A DNA stretch of 64,000 bases from Panaeolus papilionaceus. Its lineage: Eukaryota; Basidiomycota; Agaricomycetes; Agaricales. Position numbers and translations under genes: made by a program. The stretch covers positions 1 to 64,000 of the forward strand of contig JADNRZ010000016.1 in NCBI GenBank assembly GCA_015501605.1, written 5' to 3'. Shown in pieces: positions 56,601-64,000 of this stretch; the stretch's first letter is position 1; every line of letters starts with the position of its first letter. Under the pieces are notes generated by a model. It made no database searches. It worked only from the letters and a program-made list of their open reading frames with translations, and was not told where the DNA came from.

Positions 56601-57861
56601 ACTGTGTGGAGGTGTTTCGTTTGATGATGGGTCAAGGCTGATTATGCGGTGCGTTGGTACTTTTTATTGTTATCTCTCGCCTGGATTCTCCATCTCATAA
56701 CCATATTAACTCATCCTTGCACAGTGCTGTTTCATCCTAACAAAACGAGACCAATATGATGTCGCTGAAGAAAATTTCAGCACATCATGGTATCAAATGC
56801 ATACCAACTGCAAGGCTGGCTAAGTGCAATTCGTATCGCGTTGATCAGTACATTTATTTCCTCTTTTATCTTCTTCCCTCTCGCTCATGCAACCCACACA
56901 GCATGCAGCATCCTCGCCGAGCGACCTGACGTCGTCGTGGAACAAGTCCGTCCACTCATAATGACACATCAACTCAATAACGAGCCTCTCCGGATCCTCC
57001 TCGCCTCTCTCGCGAGCGTGCTGAAGCTCACTCATAGCTTTATCACGTCGACATTGCAGGAGTATTTCTTTAGGGAGATGAAGCTTCCGGATACGTCTAT
57101 GAAGAACCTGCGGATTTTGAGATGGAATGGGTTGAATGGGCAGTATGCGGCGACTGCGACGACACCGGGTGCGGCGGGGAGGAGGAGGAATGAGGATGGG
57201 GGGGAGGAGAAGGATGACGATGGGATGCCCGCGCCAAGACAATGGCGAATCTGGATGGCGCACCTAGGATTCCGACAAAAAAAAATCCTGTTATCGTTGC
57301 GAGATATGGGCAGATTTCTATGGCTGCAAAGCATTATGTGCCGTTTGTAAGTTTTCTTGCGCTTAAATTACTCGGCATCCTTCATCTCTAATCCAATCCA
57401 GTCCACCTCATCCACGCCTATGACTCCTACCCCAACAATCTCATGATCTGCTTCTGTCTTGCCATCGCCTCAATAGGGTGGGCCATGCAGCATCAATACG
57501 ACAACAGGCACCACCGCGTCGTGCAGGCGATGGCGTCCATGACGAAATACCGCAACTGCGAGGAACGACGACGGCGGGGGATGGGAGGTGGAGTATAATT
57601 TTGCGAGAACATTTCATCAGCTTGGGTTGAATTCGCATGCGGTGAGCATTGTGAGAAGGTGTTGGAGTTGGCTAAACAGGCAGGAGTGAGTGGCGTTCAA
57701 TTATTTATTTCACTTGTTTTGCTCTTCACATTTAAAATCGTTCACGGATGATTATATTCTTAGGACGACCTGTTTGCAACAGAACCGGCATTTAATTTGT
57801 CTTGTATTTTGGTCCTGTACCATTCGCCAATATGTTGTATAGGAAGTGGCTGTCTTTGTGA
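53631..57861 (+). pseudogene. TFC4-like: T6: TFIIIC TPR-subunit copy keeping an extra N-terminal exon
   Basis: Start MSILTDF then TGA (frameshifted), acidic exon NPNTLSDPALEESGSNFNSG (53735-53795), and two exons no other copy keeps whole: VWGLTIEEQEAQYKDDLREA followed by SGVGRKRRK (54148-54231) and EPILSHRVKYLIGDGILTYV with DNNLYEAIMHEVMR (54310-54421), the entry to the TPR region. Then FARIKMGDVDEDEGKYHASI (about 54567-54625), a QT-exon (55040-55110), AEMKLADI with frame loss (55740), VIDSGKRHKTNSG (55885), NAYQLQGWLSAIRIALISTF (56792-56850), SILAERPDVVVEQVRPLIMT (56911-56970), IHAYDSYPNNLMICFCLAIA (57410-57470) and LYRKWLSL with stop at 57859-57861. Many frame breaks; no product expected. 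Confidence 0.74.
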
Positions 57862-58140
57862 TCGCACTGACTAGTTATTTTCACGTCAATAATTATTCCT
57901 TTTTTATTTTTCACCTGCATTGTCTTGTGCACCTTAATTTTCATATGGCCTCCCATAATAAACTGGCCTCTGACATGTACTCGAAATCAACAATGTCATA
58001 CAAGTACATATCTTCACAATGAAAGGTTACATATATTATATACAAGAGACAAAATAGCCAGTGATCTCAAAGCCTGAAGTTCAAACTTGAATCAATGACA
58101 ATGTTGTAGCACCTGATTGTCAATAGAGACTTACCAGGAA

Positions 58141-59387
58141 TCAGTCAGAAGCTCTGTGCTTGAATAGCTTGCTTCCCCACTCTTTTGCTCTGTTGGTTGA
58201 TTGGGCAGCAGGTTCCAGGGAAGGGGTAGGATCAGGGGGTGTTCCAAGTGTATGCAACTCGTCCTCAAACTTGGTGATTAGCATCTGCACCTCCTTGAGT
58301 TGCACAATCAAAATAGCTTCAAGTTCATCTAATTGCTCTACTGTTGCCATCTGCAGCTCTGACTGAATGTTGGCTTGCTGTATTTGAAGGTTGCCAATCC
58401 GTGTTTGGAGGTCATTGTAGATGTGTGAGGCAAATGGTGATTCTCGAAGGGGAAGACGAGTTGATCTCTGGATGCTAAATTGCTCATTCAAGGCACCAAA
58501 TTGATAAGCAGTTTCTAAAATAGTAAGAGCTGACTCCTGAGTGTTGTGAAACTTGACAATCTCAGTTCCTCTGGCAATGTAATCCTAATGTGTACCATGA
58601 GTGTAAAGTAAGGTTAATACTCCAAGAATGCTCTGAGAGCAACATACCTTCCAAATCTCATTACGAAGCTGGCTGAAGTTTCCTTCTGCACGTCTCCTTG
58701 TGTTTTCATTCCAAATGGAGTCCCACATTGTAGAAACAACAGTGACTTTTTTTGCCGCTTTGGTCCCTGTCAGTGCCTCAAAAGTCTGCAGGACCTGTCT
58801 TTGGCTTCCAGGCAAACGAGGGTTGTTGATAGGAGTGTGATAAAGAATGCGGAAACTATATAGAGCTCTAGTATTGAAGTCAGCAAGTGCTTCTAAAGGT
58901 GTGACAACTGGAAATTACGGATTTGTTTGCATCATATCTTTTAACATGGAAACTATGCCCATTGCCGATATTTTACTATCAGCAAACCCAGGCACGTCCA
59001 CTAAGTAAATGGGATACCCCAATGGCGTGACCACATTTATAATTCGATATATTGATACAGATTGCGTGAACCCCTCCAGCTTATCACTGGAGAGACCGAG
59101 TGAGGGGTCCGATGCGACTGCTTCTATGAACTACCCAGAAGATATTGAAGTTGACCAAAAATAGTGATCGTGATAGAACTCACACTACTCTTCCCTGACC
59201 CAGTTGGGCCGAGTAGCCTATGTACAGGTGTAAGTTGAAATCTCGGCATAGTATTATTGTGCATTTACACATATACAATAAAACTCTGAATCCCGTCAAT
59301 CCCGAATTTTGAGACCCTTTCTACTGATACTGCTCCACGAACGTTGATGTTCTTGAGCTTGGTTGCAAAATCCAGGATCGTAGACAT
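58141..59387 (-). CDS. G6: intact P-loop GTPase-like protein, 342 aa
   Basis: Exons 59387-59269, 59217-59184, 59130-58919, 58867-58648 and 58584-58141; 1029 nt, open and in frame at every junction. Motifs: LLGPTGSGKSS (Walker A), LEGFTQSVSIYRI, DVPGFADSKIS with the conserved G3 glycine, SQRQVLQTFEALTGTKAAKK, STMWDSIWNENTRRRAEGNF, then LRESPFASHIYNDLQTRIGN and one coiled-coil repeat (QQANIQSELQMATVEQLDEL, VQLKEVQMLITKFEDELHTL) and tail STNRAKEWGSKLFKHRASD. Every intron ends with a CTGAC-type branch site and TAG or CAG. Tail to tail with T6 (about 280 bp). Function unknown; probably a cytosolic G protein of the AIG1/septin-like sort. Confidence 0.83.
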
Positions 59388-59594
59388 CAGAATGAAGCAG
59401 TAGGTGGTAAGTGCGAAGGGGAGTGTTGGTGAGTTGAAGTCAAGATGGATGGATGAGCGCACCGAACAAGGCTGCTTTTGTCTGACGTGCATGAGTCGGC
59501 CTCGTGGGGTTCTCGTGATTAGCCTTCATGCTGATTGGGCGATGATATACATAATCTTTAATTGAAACCTATTCATTACGCCCAGATACCCCAT

Positions 59595-60210
59595 CACGAA
59601 ATATAAAAACCCAAAATCAACGTCGAGGTCTCCGTTCAAGTTCAAGTAGCCCCTCGATATAACCCTCTCAGCACTACATCTCCTAGTGTCTCCCCCCTCT
59701 GTTCGCCTTGCCCCTCAACCTCAACTTCCTTACCCAACGCACAGGAAGACACCGAGTCCGAAGAGGAAAAAGACAGAGGGAGAGGGAAAAGACGAAGACC
59801 TAACAACTTCAAAAGCACCCTCACAGCATCCACCCACTTCTCCCAGTTCTCAACCGACCGAGACTGCGGAGACTGTTCAATGTGGATGATGTCGCCTCTT
59901 GCTCTCTACTCTCTTCCATTTCGGTGCTGCTTGTCGTATCGGAGATTCGGGGATTGGTGTCGTAAATCCCAGTATTCATTTCGTCAGATCCTCCGAGGTA
60001 CGATGATACGAATCCAAGCTCATACCGTCCCTCCCTCGCTCCCCTCCAACATACCTCTCCCCTCTCGACTCCATTTGTGTAGCTCCCGAATACGTTCTTC
60101 GTAGCTGTGGCGATGCAGGGAGATGTGGCTGGGGTTGAGATTGTATGTCGTCTCTCCTCGTCCCTTTCCGGTTCGCCTTTCTCTCGCTGCCTATTCCCTT
60201 GTCTCTAACA
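59595..60210 (-). pseudogene. P6: Ser/Pro-rich segment
   Basis: Copy of P: ALGKEVEVEGQGEQRGETLG and DVVLRGLYRG (59642-59730), a frame-shifted ENWEKWVDAVR region (about 59820-59860), and the upstream GERYVGGE-type text (about 60030-60060). Broken frames. Family unknown. Confidence 0.4.
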
Positions 60211-61080
60211 TCGACTTCTTCTCGTCGGCTTGCGGTAGGGTGAGGAGAAAGGGATAATGAGATATGGGGGAAGAGGAGAAGAAAGGTGATGAAGAGGGAT
60301 GAGTACAGGCGGTTGATAGCCTGTGGATGTGGAGAGGTGTAAAATGCGATTGAATGATTTGATGAACTTGTTCATCATCATCGTGGAATATTAACCATGT
60401 ATTCATTGATTGATTCGCACCAACATCACAATATACGACCGGTATAAAACGACGCACCTATTCCCATTGAAATAAATACATCATCCCTAACACACGTCCT
60501 CTCTTTTCCTATGGAACTTGGGCGCACTTTGAAGGTGGACAACTGTGCGGCGGGGCGTATTGCCAGGCGTGGATTTGTAGAAAGGTGGTGAAGAATGGCT
60601 CTTTGGGTTCAGAGGGGGGTTAGAATACTTAGATGATTTAAGATCTTGGTTCTGTTTGAATCGAGATAGAGAGAGGGGGAGGGAGAGAAAGAGAGAAAGA
60701 ACAAGAAAATAGGGGAGGTGAGGAAGAGGTAGAGACCTAAAAATAGCTACATACGTCATTATGCACCCGATGATTTGGCATCCAATAATTCCCCCTGACC
60801 CCCTATGCTTCACATAGATATAGAAAATAGTTGACAGTCTACCAGGTTCAACTACAAGGATATAATCATGATCATGGAGGGAGCCGGCATGACTGAGGCT
60901 TGCGATGAATGAGTGACTGTCGGTGATGGAATATGAGTGATGGCATCCGTGGCCTGTCTACTCCAGTTGGAATTGATCTCTTCTTCTTCCTTGACGTCCA
61001 CCATCACCACACGAAAAGACGACTAATTTTATTTATTTCATGCTCTGGGCTTTTACTTAACCTGAAAAAGGGGTATTATG
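60211..61080 (+). promoter_or_regulatory. Spacer with putative T7 promoter elements
   Basis: Conserved spacer: TATAAAA at 60443-60449, CGTATTGCCAGGCG near 60560, CRE-like TACGTCATTATGCACC at 60752-60767, 329 bp before the T7 start, and TTTTATTTATTTCATGCTC just upstream of the start. No gene seen. Confidence 0.45.
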
Positions 61081-64000
61081 ATGGACTTAGACAACGATAT
61101 CGTTGGTACGCCTCTTCTCATCACGATTTTCAATGCTCACTCGTCGTTGTTTTTCTCCTTGTGCATACATTGGAACCCCAACGCTCTCTCCGATCCTGCG
61201 TCAGAGTAATCCGACTCTGACTGTTACTTGGGTTCGGGTTCGAATCAAGGCGCGATGAGTCTGACGAAATGTCGAGTGAGGAAGGCAGAGAGGTAGAAGT
61301 AGGAGCGCAGGATGAAATGGAGGGTGATTTTGAGTATGTGTTTTAGTCCTTTTCCCTTCCTTTCCTCTCTCTTTGTTTTCTGCGCTTTCTGCTCACTTTC
61401 TCTTCCATATTCCTCTTTCTTTCTCCCATTACCTTTAATTCACCCTATCCATACATTAGATAAAATAAAACAACACCAACTAACCTTCCAGCCCACAGAT
61501 GCTGCTTCCATCATCCTCGCATCGATGTGTTGGACCACTCGGTACTGTTCTTCGAGATTACGGACGCATATTTCGAGAAGGAGATTTATGAGGGTGATAT
61601 ATGAGCTTTTGGAGGGAGATGTGGCGGTGAGTATGAGGTTTTTTGGTTTCTTGTTTACCTTTCTCTTCCCTGTATCTTTTTCTGCTATCGTTACTTTCCT
61701 CTACCCGATCTTGTCTTTTATTGCTACGTCGCCCATTCCTCGTCGACACTTTCTTTTTCTCCTCCCTCTTCCTCTTTCGTTTCCTCGTGTATTGAAGAAA
61801 GCTGAAACTAACACCCTCCCCTTTATGCTCTCTAGACAAGCTGCGTATACGTCCTCATGCAAACAGCAGTGTGCATGAGGAATATAGGCGAGTTGAGGTA
61901 TGCAGCGGAGGTTTATGAGCATGGTGAGTGGATTTATTAGTTTTTGGGTTTGGAACTTGCGGTGTTGCTTTCGTTCCGCGGTGATTTTTTGAAGGGCTTT
62001 GCGCTACCTCCTCTCCCTTTTCTTTTTCTTGAATTGTGTTCCGTGCTGCGGGGATTGTAAACCCTACGTCATTTATCCCGCTTCCCTTCCCTTCCTTCCC
62101 TGCGTTATTTTACTATTTTTTCGCCTTCATCTCACTTCCCTCTGATTTGATTCAATCTCGTTTGAGGGTTTTTATGCTTTGCACGCTTGGGATCTCTATG
62201 TTATATTTTCATTGGTTGATCTCTGCTGTATGCTCTTCATTGGTTTGTTCATGGACTCTCTGTAGTTTGAGAGGTCGTCGCCTTTCGGGATATATCTACT
62301 TTGTCCATTTCGTTCTCGTCATGTTTTTCGTTCCGCTAACTACTTTTTAACTACATTATGCATCGCAGACCCTACCAACAACGACGCGCAAATAAAATTG
62401 GCGGAGATTTTATGAGATATCAGGCGAGACGAGGAAGGCGTTGAAGTTGCTGTATGAAGGTGTGTTCTCCTCGTTCTGTCTCTCTTTCCATCTTGATCTT
62501 ACTCATATCCATCACAGTCATCCATTCTCGCAAAACCGCAAAACCACCACTGGTCCTACCGGCACCCCGTCCCCTCAACCACCGAAGACCCAACCACTAC
62601 TTCCCTGTTCGCCGAAGAGAAACCCCTGAATGCTTCTAAAGCCGAATCGGGACTGGCAGGGGCGAAAGTAAGGTTGACAATGGTGCAGTTGAGCACTGGA
62701 GGCGAAGAAGGAGGACGTGCTGTGAGGTTTTGGAGGGAATTTTAAGGGAGGTTGATGGCGTTGGAGAAGTAGGCTAGGAAGGAGGAGGGGGAGGGATAAC
62801 AGACAAGAGTAATGAGAGGGAGAGTGGATGATGGAAGCTGAGAAGTTGGTTAATATGCTTAGAGAGACGAGAAATTTGATTTTGACAAGTCGGGTGGGTA
62901 TGTTTCAGTCTTCGTTTTTGTTCCTTTCAAAAACAAAGCATCACTGACGAACTTGCGACGTCCTTGAACAGTCTAAACCCTTCACTGGCATGTTCCCCTG
63001 TAGTTGGAGAAGACACGTGGAGACGGAAGCGTAGAAAGATAGGATGGCAGATCGATTGCGGCTTGATATTGGTGAGTTGTTTCCTCCTTCCCTCCTTCTC
63101 TTCGTGTCCTTTTTCTTTCACAATAAGGAAAAAAAATGCCATATGCTAACTGAAATATCTATCCATATAGAATAAGACTCCCTCGCCCGACGAAATGCCA
63201 CATCGGCGGGTGTGACGGTGTTTAGAGGTGTTTCGTTTGGTGACTGGTTGAGGTTTACGTCGGTGGTCTGTTTTTCTTTTTCGCTTTCCTCCTCGATCTC
63301 GCACCTACACTAACTCATGCTTTTGCAGTACTGCTTTATCCCAACAAACGAGGCCAAGACGATGTCGCTGAGGAAATTCTGCAGCATACCATCATTTCAG
63401 ACACATGCTGACCACAAGGCCAGCGAAATGCAATTCGTATCGCATAGATCAGTACGTGTATTTTCTGTGTTATCCTCTTTCCTCTCGCTCACGTACAGCA
63501 TGCAGCATCCTCGCTGAACGACCCGATGTCGTTGTCAAACAAGCCTGCAAATGCATCAAGCAACAACAATTCAAAAACAAGCTTCCTATGGTCCTCTTCG
63601 CCTCTCTCGCGAGCGGGTTTAAACTCACAGATGACTTCATCACGCCGATATTGTAAAAGCATTTCTTCAGGGAGATGACGCGTTCGGATGTGGCTGTGAA
63701 GAGCCCCGGGATTTTGGGGTGGAATAGGTTGAATAGACGGAATGCGGCTACTGCGACCACGGGTACTGCGGGCAAGAAGACTGAGGATGGGGATGAAGAA
63801 GAGGATGATGACGATGATGAGATGCCTGCGCCAACGACAGGTGGGGGTGGGGTGACAGTGACAGTGACGGCGATTGTGGATGGCGCACCTAGGATTCTGA
63901 CGAAAGAGAACCCTGTCGTGGTTGCGATATACGGGCAGATTTGTTTTGCTGCAAAGAGTTATCTGTGAGTTTCCTCCTCTGCCTAAATTACTCGTTATCC
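61081..64000 (+). pseudogene. TFC4-like: T7: broken TFIIIC TPR-subunit copy, cut by window end
   Basis: Start MDLDNDIV (61081, with an ATG also at 61078), acidic exon after 61170 with a TAA, exon AASIILA then a 1-nt loss (about 61500), YEHG-type exon (about 61860-61925), DPTNNDAQIKLAEIL (62370-62410), TEDPTTTSLFAEEKPLNASK-like text in shifted frame (62580-62640), MADRLRLDIG (63043-63072), LAERPDVVVKQACKCIKQQQ (63510-63570), SLASGFKLTDDFITPIL then TAA (63605-63656), VKSPGILGWNRLNRRNAATA (63698-63755) and APRILTKENPVVVAIYGQIC (63878-63940). Broken at several places. The rest lies beyond 64000. Confidence 0.72.

Noticed and set aside
1..64000. rRNA, tRNA genes or CRISPR arrays
   Set aside because: No cloverleaf with A and B boxes, rRNA segment or regularly spaced short repeats was recognised on either strand; a covariance search would be needed to exclude tRNAs fully.

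Overview
The window looks like chromosomal DNA of a basidiomycete fungus, most likely an Agaricomycete; the species cannot be told from the sequence. Genes carry many 45-70 nt GT-AG introns with CTGAC-type branch points, and the mobile elements (a Plavaka transposon, a Helitron with a Pif1-type helicase, a Copia element) belong to lineages common in mushroom genomes.

The backbone is a degenerate, mosaic tandem array with a repeat of roughly 5.5-7.5 kb once later insertions are removed. Each unit has (T) a + strand gene related to the TPR subunit of transcription factor TFIIIC (yeast Tfc4/tau131, fission yeast Sfc4); (G) a - strand, five-exon P-loop GTPase-like gene lying tail to tail with T; (P) a weak, Ser/Pro-rich - strand segment; and a conserved spacer leading to the next T. 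T copies begin before 1 (T1) and at 13065 (T2), 18661 (T3), 41054 (T4), 48050 (T5), 53631 (T6) and 61081 (T7, cut by the window end). All T copies are broken. The G copies are much better kept: G4 (44693-46377, 487 aa) and G6 (58141-59387, 342 aa) read open through all exons, G3 (38256-39511) has a single TGA, and G1 was a 401-codon reading frame until a Copia element entered its last exon. G2 and G5 are almost wholly deleted, and those two spacers carry an extra segment (H) instead.

Three large elements sit inside the array. A 5.6-kb Copia element (4413-10029) has apparently identical 390-bp LTRs and an ATGCA target duplication; its gag-pol is one frame with three TGA codons. An 8.3-kb Plavaka element (20100-28409) lies in an exon of T3, with a - strand transposase gene and a divergent + strand DUF6532-like gene (654 aa, intact). 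Inside its transposase exon is a 1553-bp element flanked by TA, and inside that a 475-bp element flanked by TCA, giving four nested layers. A 7.58-kb Helitron (30584-38165) lies in the T3/G3 intergenic DNA; it encodes an apparently intact 1553-aa Rep-helicase and a 340-aa companion protein, and its ends are fixed by an uninterrupted paralogous site near 58042.

Reading together: T and G converge in every unit, T is decaying and G is kept. The simplest view is that G is the selected cargo of the array while T is a passenger. No rRNA, tRNA or CRISPR was seen.
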